Notes: generated by a model not told the origin, from the letters alone. A stretch of 64,000 bases of DNA from Arthrobacter sp. U41 (GCF_001750145.1 NZ_CP015732.1:3038001-3102000); one strand, 5' to 3'. Shown: positions 43,719 to 55,399, counted from the first letter of the stretch. Numbers and translations: made by a program.

Positions 43719-43832
43719 TTCATCTCCTATGGTCGGTAATGCTTTTTGTTGCGGGTGAGGCTCAGGCAACTGCTCAAAGGTGAATCGCACCGGGTTTGAT
43801 GGAGACATCGATTATCCGGAAGGATGATTCCC

Positions 43833-45054
<1,222 letters not shown>

Positions 45055-45273
45055 AAACGCCTCCACAAAACCCGGGGCTTGACATGTCGTCGTCCACCAG
45101 TGGCACCCGCACGGGGAACGGTCTGCCAACGATTGGCACACCGGTCATGCCTGACGGAGTGGCAGAGGGCCCTCCGTGACCAGAAACTACGCAGACAATT
45201 GCATGGTGATCACCCAAGGCGAGGGCTGCCCGGGGCGTTCATCAGGATAGGCTCGTGATCGGGGCTGCCGAGC

Positions 45274-46581
45274 TTACGCCCGCAGCTCCCGATCAATCCG
45301 TTCCATTCGAGAACGCACCAACTGGAAACGCGCGTCCCCAGGACCGGTCAATCTTGCCAGCGCGGCAGCGGCGGCGATGTCGCCCGAGCCCATGTCGCTG
45401 GCGCACCAACGTGACATCATCTCGGCGTCTCCGCTGGAACGGACCGAGGCCGCAACCGCCTCATTCAATTCGTCACGCATGAGCTCCACGGTCAGATTCG
45501 TCGAGCGGTTGAGCAAGCGGGCCGGGTACGCGGCCAACGCTTCTCCGAGGCGGCCGGCCCGCAGATACGCGGCCACTTCGTCGGCGTCGGACACCACACG
45601 CACGCCGGCGGTAAAACGGTATGGATTGGGCTCCACCACGGCACCCAGCACCGAACGGATCCGGTGCATTTCCGTCCGGATTGTCGCGGCCGCTCCGTCC
45701 TCGCCGTGCAGCTGGTAGGCCAGCTCTTCTGCGCTCCAGCCTTGCGTCCGGGAGGCCAGCAAGGCCAGTATTTCGGCTCGGCGCAGCGTGATCGGAACGC
45801 CGCGGCCGCCGTCGAGCTCTGCTGTCGGTTTGTCGCCGAGCAGCCGCAGGAAGAGCGTGGAGGCGGTGTAGGGGCTGGACAGCCCGACGGCGGCACGCGG
45901 ACCCGCGTCCGCCGTCGGGCCCGCGGACCGCAGCAGTTCCTCGGCCAGCCGCACGCCGCAACGCACCATGCGCAGGCTGTCCCGCGTCATGGAATCGATC
46001 GGCCCGGAAACATCCAGCACGCCGACGATTTCCCCGCTGAAAGGGTCACGGATAGGGCCGGCAGTGCATGCCCAGTCGTGGTGTGTCCGGACCAGGTGCT
46101 CGGACGAAAACAACTGGGCCGGGCCCCCGGAAATAAGCGCTTCGCTGATGGCATTGGTGCCGATACCGGACTCGGACCAGTCGGCACCTTCAACGAACTC
46201 CAGCGAGTCGGCCTGCCTCAACGCTGACCCGCTGCCGACCCGCCACAGCACCTCGCCCTGATGGTCAGTGACGATCAGCAGGTGACGGCCGGCGGCCGAC
46301 TCATCGGCGAGCAGCTGGGACAAAGCCGGAACCACGGATGCCAGACGATGCTCCGCTCCCAGCGTCCGGGCTTCAGACACGTCATGCAGATGCAGCGGAC
46401 TGTGCTGCTCGGGATTGATTCCCAGAGCCAGGGAGCGGCGCCATGACTCAAGCAACGACGGCGAGAATGCCGGATCCGGCGCGCCGGCCAGCGTAGCCTC
46501 CCGGGCACTGCGGAGCGTCATGGCGTATTCCAGTGGAGAGGAGAAGCGGAGCCCAGGATCGGGCGCCAACGCGTGCCGCAT
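45274..46581 (-). CDS. GAF-domain transcriptional regulator
   Basis: The 435-residue protein resembles the sensor half of AcoR-type activators. It has the N-terminal segment SPSLLESWRRSLALGINPEQ, a GAF domain (~85-235; LLIVTDHQGEVLWRVGSGS, DWSESGIGTNAI, GPIRDPFSGEIVGVLDVSG). It has no AAA+ ATPase domain and no Fis helix. Instead, the C-terminal part (VPITLRRAEILALLASRTQG, TIRTEMHRIRSVLG) looks like a winged helix. It is divergent from the flavoprotein operon at 46761 and probably controls it. GGAG is seven bases before ATG 46581. Confidence 0.87.
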   Translation of the reverse strand: MRHALAPDPGLRFSSPLEYAMTLRSAREATLAGAPDPAFSPSLLESWRRSLALGINPEQHSPLHLHDVSEARTLGAEHRLASVVPALSQLLADESAAGRHLLIVTDHQGEVLWRVGSGSALRQADSLEFVEGADWSESGIGTNAISEALISGGPAQLFSSEHLVRTHHDWACTAGPIRDPFSGEIVGVLDVSGPIDSMTRDSLRMVRCGVRLAEELLRSAGPTADAGPRAAVGLSSPYTASTLFLRLLGDKPTAELDGGRGVPITLRRAEILALLASRTQGWSAEELAYQLHGEDGAAATIRTEMHRIRSVLGAVVEPNPYRFTAGVRVVSDADEVAAYLRAGRLGEALAAYPARLLNRSTNLTVELMRDELNEAVAASVRSSGDAEMMSRWCASDMGSGDIAAAAALARLTGPGDARFQLVRSRMERIDRELRA

Positions 46582-46760
46582 GTGTCTACTCCCAACTCGC
46601 CGTCGAATCGATCCGCCCGAAAACCCCACAGCAAAAAGGGGAGAGGCCCGTGTAACCCGATTGTAACCCCCCGCGACATTTACTTGTGATGGAAGTCACC
46701 ATCTGGCCGGCTGTTACGGAACCGGGAAATGACTCATCGTCAGCAAGGGAAAGAGGAAAC

Positions 46761-48551
46761 ATGCCTGAGACCGCAAACGGCATAGCCGAGGCTTGGCTGG
46801 CGCAGTTTGACGAGGCGCTGCGCAGCCGCAACACCGGGGCCGCACTGGAATTGTTCGAGGACGAATCGTATTGGCGCGACTTCGTATCCTTCACCTGGAA
46901 CCTCAAGACCCTCGAGGGCAAGGACCAGATCAGGAGCATGCTGGACGCCACGCTCGAGAATATCCAGCCGGCCAACTGGACCCTCGCCGAAGATGCCACC
47001 GGGGACGCCGCGAACACCGAAGCATGGGTCAACTTCGAGACCTCACAAGCCCGAGGTTACGCACATCTGCGCCTGCGCAACGGCAAATGCTGGACCCTGC
47101 TCACCACCATGCAGGAGCTGAAGGGTTTCGAGGAGAAGAAGGGTGCCAACCGTGAGAAGGGCGTGGCCCACCACATCAGCAAGGGCCGCAAGTCCTGGCT
47201 GGAACTGAAGGAAGAGCAGGAAGCCAGGCTCGGCTACCAGGACCAGCCATACACGGTGATCATCGGCGGCGGGCAGGGCGGCATCGGCCTCGGCGCCCGG
47301 CTGCGCCGGCTCGGCGTGCCCACCATCATCATCGAGAAGAATGAGAAGCCCGGCGACTCCTGGCGGAACCGCTACAAGTCCCTGCACCTCCACGACCCGG
47401 TCTGGTACGACCACCTGCCGTACTTGAAGTTCCCGGAAGACTGGCCTGTGTTCGCGGCCAAGGACAAGATCGGCGACTGGCTGGAGCATTACACCCGCAT
47501 CATGGAACTGAACTACTGGTCCAGCACCGAATGCACCAACGCCCGCTACGACGAGGACGCCCAGGAATGGATCGTCCAGGTCATCCGCGACGGCGAGCCG
47601 GTCACCTTGCGTCCCAAGCAGCTCGTCTTCGCCCTGGGCGTCTCGGGTTACCCCAATGTGCCCACGTTCGACGGCGCCGAGAGCTTCCTGGGGGAGCAGT
47701 ACCACTCCTCCAAACACCCGGGTGGCGGCGACTGGACGGGCAAGAAGGCCGTGGTGATCGGGTCAAACAACTCGGCCCACGACATCTGCGCCGACCTCTG
47801 GGAACACGGCGCCGACGTCACCATGATCCAGCGCTCGTCCACCCACATCGCCCGCAGCGAGTCCCTCATGGACCTGGCCCTTGGCGATCTCTATTCGGAG
47901 AAGGCGCTGGCCAACGGCGTCACCACGGAGAAGGCCGACCTCCTGTTCGCCTCGCTGCCGTACCGGATCCTCCCGGAAGCCCAGATCCCGGTCTACCAGG
48001 AGATGGCAAAGCGCGACGCCGGCTTTTACTCACAGCTTGAGGCCGCGGGGTTCGAGCTGGACTTCGGTGTGGACGGCTCGGGGTTGTTCCTGAAGTACTT
48101 GCGGCGTGGCTCCGGCTACTACATCGATGTCGGCGCCTCCCAGCTCATTATCGACGGCCGGGTGAAACTCGCCAACGGCCAGGTCAGTAAGATCACCGGC
48201 AACGCCGTGGTCATGGACAACGGTGCCGAGCTGGAAGCCGACGTGATCATCTACGCCACCGGCTACGGCTCCATGAACGGCTGGCTCGCCGACCTCGTCT
48301 CACCCGAGGTGGCGGACACGGTGGGCAAGTGCTGGGGCTTCGGCTCCGAAACCCCCAAGGACCCCGGCCCCTGGGAGGGCGAGCTGCGGAATATGTGGAA
48401 GCCCACCAACGTGGAGAACCTCTGGATCCATGGCGGCAACCTGCACCAGAGCCGGCACTATTCCAACTACCTGGCACTGCAGATCAAGGCCCGGCTGGAG
48501 GGGCTGCCCACACCGGTGTTTGAGCTTCAGGCTTCGCACCACACCCGCTGA
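46761..48551 (+). CDS. SnoaL-like domain fused to flavin-containing monooxygenase
   Basis: The 596-residue protein begins with an NTF2/SnoaL-like domain (~5-125; WLAQFDEALRSRNTGAALEL, EDESYWRDFVSFTWNLKTL). A flavoprotein follows: FAD motif VIIGGGQGGIGLGARL (~166), NADPH motif AVVIGSNNSAHDIC (~330) and FLGEQYHSSKH, an FMO-like fingerprint between them. VIIYATGYGSMNG is the late FAD contact. GAGGAA precedes ATG 46761. Genes for a diacetyl reductase and a butanediol dehydrogenase follow, so the substrate may be a small ketone or diketone. Confidence 0.9.
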   Translation: MPETANGIAEAWLAQFDEALRSRNTGAALELFEDESYWRDFVSFTWNLKTLEGKDQIRSMLDATLENIQPANWTLAEDATGDAANTEAWVNFETSQARGYAHLRLRNGKCWTLLTTMQELKGFEEKKGANREKGVAHHISKGRKSWLELKEEQEARLGYQDQPYTVIIGGGQGGIGLGARLRRLGVPTIIIEKNEKPGDSWRNRYKSLHLHDPVWYDHLPYLKFPEDWPVFAAKDKIGDWLEHYTRIMELNYWSSTECTNARYDEDAQEWIVQVIRDGEPVTLRPKQLVFALGVSGYPNVPTFDGAESFLGEQYHSSKHPGGGDWTGKKAVVIGSNNSAHDICADLWEHGADVTMIQRSSTHIARSESLMDLALGDLYSEKALANGVTTEKADLLFASLPYRILPEAQIPVYQEMAKRDAGFYSQLEAAGFELDFGVDGSGLFLKYLRRGSGYYIDVGASQLIIDGRVKLANGQVSKITGNAVVMDNGAELEADVIIYATGYGSMNGWLADLVSPEVADTVGKCWGFGSETPKDPGPWEGELRNMWKPTNVENLWIHGGNLHQSRHYSNYLALQIKARLEGLPTPVFELQASHHTR

Positions 48552-48565
48552 TAACCACCCACTCA

Positions 48566-48600
48566 GGCGACGGCTGCGCCAACATGGCGCAGCCGTCGCC
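48566..48600. terminator. 15-bp perfect hairpin inside the operon
   Basis: GGCGACGGCTGCGCC pairs with GGCGCAGCCGTCGCC around AACAT, between the flavoprotein stop and the reductase start. No T-run follows. It may stop part of the transcripts, protect the upstream mRNA or uncouple expression of the two genes. Confidence 0.6.
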
Positions 48601-48623
48601 ATGCCTAAAAGGATGCTAACAAC

Positions 48624-49409
48624 ATGACTGTTCAAAACAAAGTAGCCCTCGTCACCGGCGCCGGCCAAGGGATCGGCCGGGGTATAGCGCTGAGATTGGC
48701 CCGGGACGGATTCAACGTTGCCGTGGCGGATCTTGATTCCCAGCAGGAGAAGGGCGAGGCCGTAGTTGCCGAAATTGAGGCCGGCGGGGGGCGGGCGGTC
48801 TTCATCGCCGCCGACGTCGGGCGGCGGGCCGATGTTGTGGGCGCAGTCGAGACGGCCACCCAGCAGCTCGGCGGCTTTGACGTAATCGTCAACAACGCGG
48901 GCATCGCCCAGGTTCGGCCGGTGCTGGAGATCACGGAGGAGGATCTGGAGCAGGTCTTCCGGATTAACCTGAACTCCGTGATCTGGGGCATCCAGGCGGC
49001 CGCTGCAAAGTTCGATGAACTTCAACACGGTGGCAGGATCATCTCAGCCGCTTCGATTGCGGCCGTGAAGGGCTTTCCGATTCTCGGGGCGTACTCGGCA
49101 TCCAAGTTCGCGGTCCGGGGCATCACCCAGGCCGCGGCGCAGGAGCTGGCGCCGAAAGGCATCACCGTAAATGCCTATGCGCCGGGCATTGTGGGCACGG
49201 GAATGTGGGAGTTGATCGACCGGGAACTGAGCAAGATCAACGGTAAGCCGGCCGGCCAGAACCTGAGTGAGAACGTCAAAGCCATCGCCCTGGGCCGCAT
49301 CGAGACGCCCGACGACGTCGCGAAGGTAGTCTCCTTCTTCGCCAGCCCGGATTCGGACTATGTCACCGGGCAAACGCTGATCGTAGACGGCGGCATCCTG
49401 TATAGCTGA
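48624..49409 (+). CDS. Acetoin/diacetyl reductase-type SDR
   Basis: The 261-residue SDR has LVTGAGQGIGRGIALRL, DVIVNNAGIAQVRPVLEI, the catalytic Ser in IISAASIAAVKG and Tyr-Lys in AYSASKFAVRGITQAAAQEL, then YAPGIVGTGMWELIDRELSK. The GMWELID stretch and overall length are those of meso-2,3-butanediol dehydrogenases / diacetyl reductases (BudC-like). AGGAT is upstream of the ATG. It lies between the flavoprotein and the zinc dehydrogenase. Confidence 0.88.
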   Translation: MTVQNKVALVTGAGQGIGRGIALRLARDGFNVAVADLDSQQEKGEAVVAEIEAGGGRAVFIAADVGRRADVVGAVETATQQLGGFDVIVNNAGIAQVRPVLEITEEDLEQVFRINLNSVIWGIQAAAAKFDELQHGGRIISAASIAAVKGFPILGAYSASKFAVRGITQAAAQELAPKGITVNAYAPGIVGTGMWELIDRELSKINGKPAGQNLSENVKAIALGRIETPDDVAKVVSFFASPDSDYVTGQTLIVDGGILYS

Positions 49410-49449
49410 GCCCGACGAATCAGACATCAATACAAAGGAAGAAGAAAAC

Positions 49450-50505
49450 ATGAAAGCAGCACGATTTTACGCCCGCAATGACCTTCGGATCGACGATGTT
49501 CCGGAGCCGGAGGTGCGGGCCCGGACAGTAAAAATCCAGGTTGCGTGGTGCGGCATCTGCGGAACCGATCTCCACGAGTTCCTGGAAGGCCCCATCTTTG
49601 TCCCATCGCCCGGACACCCCCATCCTCTCTCCGGAGAAGAAGCCCCAGTCACCCTGGGACACGAATTCTCCGGGACGATTGTGGAGGTCGGGGAAGGTGT
49701 TGACGAACTAGCAGTCGGCGACAATGTCGTCGTCGAACCCTATTTCGTGTGCGACGAGTGCGCACCCTGCAAGGCAGGCAACTATCATCTGTGCACGAAG
49801 ATGGGCTTCATCGGCTTGTCCGGCGGGGGCGGCGGTCTCGGCGAGAGAATTGTTGTGGACACGAGGTGGGTCCATAAAATCGGTGACATTCCGTTGGATG
49901 AGGCCGCGTTGATCGAGCCGCTGTCGGTTGCCCACCACGCGGTGACCCGCAGCGGTGCCAAGACAGGCGACGTCGCACTGATCGGCGGTTCCGGACCCAT
50001 CGGGCTGCTGACGGCGGCCGTTTTGAAAAGTAGGGGCGTCACTACAATCATCAGCGAGCTCAGCGCGGCCCGCAAGGAAAAGGCACGCTCCAGCGGGGTC
50101 GCGGATTACGTGATCGATCCGAGTCAGGAAGACGTCCAGACACGGGTACAGGAAATCACGGATAGCGTCGGCGCGGACGTGGCCTTCGAATGTGCCGGCG
50201 TCAATGCCGTGCTGGATACCTTACTCAGTGCCGTAAAGCCCGCCGGCGTGGTAGTGAACGTGTCCATCTGGGGCCATCCGGCGACGGTGGATATGCAGAA
50301 AATCGTGCTGAAGGAGATCGATTTGCGGGGCACAATCGCCTACGTGCGCGACCACGCCGAGGCGATCAGGCTGGTCCAGGACGGCAAGGTGGACCTCAAG
50401 CCATTCATCACCGGCAGGATCGCGCTGGAAGACCTGGTCGACAAGGGGTTCGATACCTTGATCAACCACAATGACACCGCGGTGAAGATTCTGGTCCACC
50501 CGTAG
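49450..50505 (+). CDS. Zinc-dependent 2,3-butanediol dehydrogenase-type enzyme
   Basis: The 351-residue zinc MDR has the catalytic zinc ligands in CGICGTDLHEF and GHEFSG and a four-cysteine structural zinc site in CDECAPCKAGNYHLC. The NAD motif is ALIGGSGPIGLLTAAVL (~176). The HEFLEGPIFVPSPGHPHPLS insertion near the N-terminus is characteristic of the (R,R)-butanediol dehydrogenase group. AAGGAAGAAG precedes the ATG. It probably interconverts acetoin and butanediol or a similar diol. Confidence 0.9.
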   Translation: MKAARFYARNDLRIDDVPEPEVRARTVKIQVAWCGICGTDLHEFLEGPIFVPSPGHPHPLSGEEAPVTLGHEFSGTIVEVGEGVDELAVGDNVVVEPYFVCDECAPCKAGNYHLCTKMGFIGLSGGGGGLGERIVVDTRWVHKIGDIPLDEAALIEPLSVAHHAVTRSGAKTGDVALIGGSGPIGLLTAAVLKSRGVTTIISELSAARKEKARSSGVADYVIDPSQEDVQTRVQEITDSVGADVAFECAGVNAVLDTLLSAVKPAGVVVNVSIWGHPATVDMQKIVLKEIDLRGTIAYVRDHAEAIRLVQDGKVDLKPFITGRIALEDLVDKGFDTLINHNDTAVKILVHP

Positions 50506-50547
50506 CCTCCGGCTGCGTTCAAAGACGAAAGCAACGTGAGATGAGGC

Positions 50548-51726
50548 GTGAAGATGGATTTTTCGACAACGGTCGGCAGGGATGCCGACGCTGAGGTTCC
50601 AATTGACAGAGTTCCAGACACGACGCGAACACGGTGGTTCCTGTTCGGTATCTCGAACCTGGGTGTTGTGGTGGTGTTGGCGCTCGCGTCGTGGTATCTG
50701 CTTGCGGACCCGACTACGAGTCCCTGGGCGTTTTATCCGCTGCCGTTCAATGCGGCATTGTTCTGGGCGATTCTGTTCATCGTCTTTATCGGCTTCAACA
50801 CCGAGTTCTGGGGATTCGACCGTATCCCTCAGCCGCTGCGCGGGTTTGTCATCATCTGCGCGGCTACGGTGTTCGCAGTGGTTGTGACCTGGGTGCTCGC
50901 CAACGTGCTCGGCCACTTTTCTCCAAGTTTCGCTGCGTCTCGCGACGGTGGGCTGGGGTACTTTGCCGGCGCACTGTTCGTCCTGTTCGGCTTCGCGACT
51001 TGGGTGATGGTCGTGCTCAACTGGCTGCACTGGCCCTGGACCAAGCTCGGCATGAAGCAGCCGTTGATCGGACTGTGCGAAATCGGGTCCATGATGGTGC
51101 CCACACTGGCGCTATACCTTGTTTTCGGGCTGCCCTCGGTATCCGAAAGCGCGGCCACTTCGCTGATGTCCGTCGACACCGTGCTGGGATGGTTCTACTC
51201 GATCGTCGTCGCCGTGATCCTCACGGGTCAAACACTCGACAACTGGCCGTGGCGGCTGTTCGGTGGCGGGGGACGCACGGCTCTCGCGTCGCTGATCGGA
51301 AACGTGCTCTTCGGAACCGTAATCTACTTCCTCATGGTGCCCCTCTCCAAAGTGCTTGTCGGGAGTGCTGCGGTACATGAGTTGGGCGGTGCAATCAATC
51401 AGTTCCCGGCCCAGATCGGTGTGTGCTGGGCGTTCTGGATGATCTTCTGGGCGAATGCTTTCGGAAACAAGCCCACAGGGTTCGGGGTTGCGGCGAACCT
51501 CACGGTCCGTACACTGGTCACCTTCACGCTCGGCATCGCGACTTTTCTGGGGTACTACTACTTCGCTGCAGAACACATCCTGCACGAGCCGATGGTCGCA
51601 GGCGCGCTGTACGGCAACGCCCTGGGGTTTATCGACTGGTTGGTGCTCTGGACCCTGTTTTACGTCGTGGGTTTTCAGTCATTCGGACTCGGCGCCCTTC
51701 GCTCCCTTGAGCCTTCTCGCGGATGA
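50548..51726 (+). CDS. Polytopic membrane protein, function unknown
   Basis: The 392-residue protein has about ten strongly hydrophobic helices, for example FGISNLGVVVVLALASWYLL, FWAILFIVFIGFNTEFWGF, FVIICAATVFAVVVTWVLAN and LTVRTLVTFTLGIATFLGY. The loops are rich in Trp and Pro. I do not recognise a transporter family. The start is GTG 50548 or ATG 50554 (GAGG upstream). Its place between the diol dehydrogenase and pntAB suggests transport or sensing of the pathway substrate. Confidence 0.75.
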   Translation: MKMDFSTTVGRDADAEVPIDRVPDTTRTRWFLFGISNLGVVVVLALASWYLLADPTTSPWAFYPLPFNAALFWAILFIVFIGFNTEFWGFDRIPQPLRGFVIICAATVFAVVVTWVLANVLGHFSPSFAASRDGGLGYFAGALFVLFGFATWVMVVLNWLHWPWTKLGMKQPLIGLCEIGSMMVPTLALYLVFGLPSVSESAATSLMSVDTVLGWFYSIVVAVILTGQTLDNWPWRLFGGGGRTALASLIGNVLFGTVIYFLMVPLSKVLVGSAAVHELGGAINQFPAQIGVCWAFWMIFWANAFGNKPTGFGVAANLTVRTLVTFTLGIATFLGYYYFAAEHILHEPMVAGALYGNALGFIDWLVLWTLFYVVGFQSFGLGALRSLEPSRG

Positions 51727-51898
51727 GGTCCAACCGCTTGTAGCGCCAGACTCGAAAATGACAGGTGCGGACGCAATCGGTGGATCAAGGACAGGGGGAA
51801 GTACACCGTCGTTGGTCTCCGGGGGACCATCGCCTACAGCGGTCTCACGCGGATTCCCGCCTGGACACGTTATCCATCTAAGAGAGTAGAGAGCAAAA

Positions 51899-53464
51899 GT
51901 GACACGTATTGGCATCGTGGCCGAGTTGGGTCGCGAGACGAGAGTGGCGGCGACGCCTGTCACCGTCAGGCAGTTGGCGGAGTTGGGCTACGACGTCGTG
52001 GTCGAAAAGGGGGCAGGGGAATCATCGTCCTTCCGTGATGAGGCGTATACCGCAGCTGGCGCACTGATCGTAGGCGCGGACGAGGCATGGGGCAGCGAGG
52101 TCGTGCTGAGGATCAACCCGCCCACCGGGGAGGAGATCGGACGGCTGGCCGACGGGGCAACCCTGATCGGGACGCTGGCTCCAGCCCTACGGCCGGAGTT
52201 GGTGGAGGCCCTGGCGGCGCGTCGGATCACCGCGTTGGCGCTGGATGCGGTGCCGCGGATATCGCGGGCGCAGTCGATGGATGTGCTCAGTTCGATGGCG
52301 AACATTGCCGGATACCGGGCGGTGATCGAGGCAGCCCACGAATTCGGGCGGTTTTTCACCGGTCAGGTGACCGCGGCCGGCAAGGTCCCGCCGGCGAAGG
52401 TCCTGGTCGCGGGCGCCGGCGTCGCCGGCCTGGCGGCGATCGGCGCGGCGAGCAGTCTCGGCGCGATCGTAAGGGCGACGGACCCTCGGCCCGAGGTGGC
52501 CGACCAAGTGAAGTCCATCGGCGGGACCTACCTCAAGGTGGAGGTGGAGGAGGAGATGAAGTCCTCCGACGGATACGCCAAGGCCACCTCTGAGGCGTAT
52601 AACCGGCGGGCGGCGGAGATTTACTCCGAACAGGCCCGGGATGTCGACATCATCATCACCACGGCCCTCATCCCGGGCCGTCCCGCGCCGAAGTTACTCA
52701 CCGCGGAGGATGTGGCCGGCATGAAGCCGGGCAGCGTGATCGTGGACATGGCTGCCGGTCAGGGCGGCAATGTGGAAGGCTCTGTCGCGGGGGAACGCGT
52801 GGTCACCGACAACGGCGTGGTGATCCTGGGTTACACGGATCTTCCGGCCCGGCTGCCGGCCCAGGCCTCTCAGCTGTACGGGACCAACATGCTGAACCTG
52901 CTCAAGCTCCTCACAAAGGACAAGGACGGCCAGCTCAGGATCGACTTCGATGACGTGGTGCAGCGCTCAGTGACAGTGGTGCGCAACGGTGAGAAGACCT
53001 GGCCCCCGCCCCCTGTCCAGGTCTCGGCCGCACCACCGGCCCAGGCCCAGACCGCCAGCGTGGGGGACTCCCCTGCCGGTACCGCGGCGAAGAAGACGGG
53101 GCTCAGCCCGGCCGGTAAGGCCGGGCTGTTTGCCGCGGGCATCGCGGTGCTGTTTGGGATCAACGCTGTGGCCCCGGCGCCGCTGCCGCAGCACTTCACG
53201 GTGCTGATGCTCTCCATCGTGGTCGGGTTCTACGTCATCGGCAAAGTCCACCACGCCCTGCACACCCCCCTGATGTCCGTCACCAACGCCATCTCGGGGA
53301 TCATCGTCGTCGGCGCGCTGCTGCAGGTCACCTCCGAAAACCTCGTCATGCAGGTCCTCGCCGCCGTCGCGGTCCTGCTGGCCAGCATCAACATCTTCGG
53401 CGGCTTCGCCGTCACCCGTCGCATGCTCGCAATGTTCTCCGCAGGAAAGAGGGCCAACGGATGA
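51899..53464 (+). CDS. pntA: NAD(P) transhydrogenase subunit alpha
   Basis: The 521-residue protein is the alpha subunit with the NAD(H)-binding domain I ([60 protein letters not shown]). It also has a C-terminal segment of four transmembrane helices after a Pro/Ala linker (~380-400). It moves hydride between NADH and NADP+ driven by the proton gradient. The GTG start follows AGAGAGTAGAGAG. It overlaps pntB by four bases. Confidence 0.94.
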   Translation: MTRIGIVAELGRETRVAATPVTVRQLAELGYDVVVEKGAGESSSFRDEAYTAAGALIVGADEAWGSEVVLRINPPTGEEIGRLADGATLIGTLAPALRPELVEALAARRITALALDAVPRISRAQSMDVLSSMANIAGYRAVIEAAHEFGRFFTGQVTAAGKVPPAKVLVAGAGVAGLAAIGAASSLGAIVRATDPRPEVADQVKSIGGTYLKVEVEEEMKSSDGYAKATSEAYNRRAAEIYSEQARDVDIIITTALIPGRPAPKLLTAEDVAGMKPGSVIVDMAAGQGGNVEGSVAGERVVTDNGVVILGYTDLPARLPAQASQLYGTNMLNLLKLLTKDKDGQLRIDFDDVVQRSVTVVRNGEKTWPPPPVQVSAAPPAQAQTASVGDSPAGTAAKKTGLSPAGKAGLFAAGIAVLFGINAVAPAPLPQHFTVLMLSIVVGFYVIGKVHHALHTPLMSVTNAISGIIVVGALLQVTSENLVMQVLAAVAVLLASINIFGGFAVTRRMLAMFSAGKRANG

Positions 53465-54933
53465 ACGCCGCACACGAAGCAGCAGGAATTCTATCGAGGA
53501 GCTTTGCCGTGTCTGAAACCATCTCCGGTCCCTTGACCGCGGAATCCATCGCGGGGGCGGCCTACATCGTCGCGGCCCTGCTGTTTATCCTCAGCCTCGC
53601 GGGTTTGAGCAAGCATGAGAAGGCCCGGGCAGGGGTCATCTACGGCATCGCTGGCATGGTCATCGCCCTCGCCGCGACCGTCTGGCTGACCATCCAGGAC
53701 GCCTGGGGGACCGACCACGGCATTACCGGCCTGATCCTCCTGCTGGCCGCGGTGCTGGTCGGCGGCACCATCGGGCTCTGGCGCGCCCGCGTCGTGGGAA
53801 TGACAGGCATGCCCGAGCTGATCGCTTTGCTGCACAGCTTCGTTGGCCTCGCCGCGGTCCTTGTGGGCTGGAACGGGCACCTCGAAGCCCCGGCCCTGTC
53901 CGCGGACCTGATGGCTGTCCATCACGCGGAGGTGTTCATCGGCGTGTTCATCGGCGCGGTGACGTTCACAGGCTCGATCGTGGCGTTCCTGAAACTCTCG
54001 GCGCGGATGAAGTCCACGCCGCTCATGCTGCCCGGAAAGAACGCCATCAACCTCGGCGCCCTCGCCGCGTTCATCGCTCTGACCGTCTGGTACGTCAACG
54101 ATTCCCAGCTGTGGCTGCTGATTGTTGTCACGGTCCTGGCGCTGGGCCTGGGTTGGCATCTGGTGGCCTCGATCGGCGGCGGTGACATGCCCGTGGTCGT
54201 TTCCATGCTCAACAGCTACTCCGGCTGGGCCGCGGCCTCGGCGGGTTTCCTGCTGAACAACGACCTGCTCATCATCACCGGCGCCCTGGTCGGATCCTCG
54301 GGTGCCTACCTGTCCTACATCATGTGCAAGGCCATGAACCGGTCCTTCATCTCCGTGATCGCCGGCGGCTTCGGGATCGCCGCCCCCGCCGCGGCGGACG
54401 CCGACTACGGTGAGCACCGCGAAATCACGGCCCAGGCAACCGCCGACATGCTGACCAACGCCTCCAGCGTCGTCATCACCCCCGGCTACGGCATGGCAGT
54501 CGCCCAGGCCCAGCACCCAGTCGCCAAACTCGCCCACCAGCTGCGGGAACGGGGAGTGAATGTGCGGTTCGGCGTTCACCCCGTCGCCGGACGGTTGCCG
54601 GGCCATATGAACGTGCTCCTCGCCGAAGCCAAAGTCCCCTACGACATCGTCCTCGAAATGGACGAGATCAACGAGGACCTCGACGGAACCTCAGTGGTCC
54701 TCGTCATCGGTGCCAACGACACCGTGAACCCCGCCGCCGCCGAGGACCCCAGCAGCCCCATCGCAGGCATGCCCGTGCTCCGCGTCTGGGAAGCAGACAA
54801 CGTCGTCGTGTTCAAACGGTCCATGGCCGCAGGCTACGCCGGCGTCCAGAATCCCCTGTTCTTCCGGGATAACTCTCAGATGCTCTTCGGCGACGCCAAA
54901 CAACGCGTCGAGGACATCCTCCGCGCGTTCTAA
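53461..54933 (+). CDS. pntB: NAD(P) transhydrogenase subunit beta
   Basis: The 490-residue protein has the eight- to nine-helix membrane domain II ([20 protein letters not shown] to [14 protein letters not shown]) and the NADP(H)-binding domain III ([52 protein letters not shown]). ATG 53461 overlaps the pntA stop; GTG 53509 is an alternative that gives the usual length. It completes the enzyme. Confidence 0.95.
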   Translation: MNAAHEAAGILSRSFAVSETISGPLTAESIAGAAYIVAALLFILSLAGLSKHEKARAGVIYGIAGMVIALAATVWLTIQDAWGTDHGITGLILLLAAVLVGGTIGLWRARVVGMTGMPELIALLHSFVGLAAVLVGWNGHLEAPALSADLMAVHHAEVFIGVFIGAVTFTGSIVAFLKLSARMKSTPLMLPGKNAINLGALAAFIALTVWYVNDSQLWLLIVVTVLALGLGWHLVASIGGGDMPVVVSMLNSYSGWAAASAGFLLNNDLLIITGALVGSSGAYLSYIMCKAMNRSFISVIAGGFGIAAPAAADADYGEHREITAQATADMLTNASSVVITPGYGMAVAQAQHPVAKLAHQLRERGVNVRFGVHPVAGRLPGHMNVLLAEAKVPYDIVLEMDEINEDLDGTSVVLVIGANDTVNPAAAEDPSSPIAGMPVLRVWEADNVVVFKRSMAAGYAGVQNPLFFRDNSQMLFGDAKQRVEDILRAF

Positions 54934-54936
54934 CTA

Positions 54937-54956
54937 GGGCCTCTTGACGGAGGCCC
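54937..54956 (+). terminator. Hairpin after pntB
   Basis: GGGCCTC pairs with GAGGCCC around TTGACG immediately after the pntB stop. The stem is only seven bp and lacks a T-run, so it is a modest terminator candidate. Confidence 0.45.
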
Positions 54957-55399
54957 AGGGGAACAACAAACTCCTATGGAGTCAGCCAACCGGCGACAAG
55001 CACCACCCCGGGTCCAACGCGAAGCCTCCTTCGGCCACGCTACGAGCAGCTGCACTGCGGTTGGACGATCCGCGGACCAGCTATTACAGACTCGCGGTAT
55101 CGAATGCAGGCAGACAGAAACGACGTCCGGGAAGGGGGCGCACATCACCGCTGACCAACACCACCAACCCACTGTTTCATCCGCGAAAGCCCCTCCGCTG
55201 AGGGGCCTTCCTATGTGCCGCGAGTCCCGCGGCGGGGCGGCGTTTACAGGCCGCCTGATCATGGGTCCCAGCGCGCACCCGGCGACCCACATCGAGCCGA
55301 CTGCCGTCGGCTGGCAGCAGCGGTCGGCTCGACTCCCTTTCCCAGCGCCGGACCTATGCTTTGGTTAACGCCTATCCGTTCCGCCGAAGGAGAAATCGA
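54957..55399. other. Intergenic region with a second terminator hairpin
   Basis: No gene is supported. At 55188-55211 GCCCCT and AGGGGC form a six-bp stem with flanking A and T stretches (GAAA before, CTTCC after), a plausible terminator. The stretch before 55400 carries GGAG seven bases from the next ATG. Confidence 0.5.
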
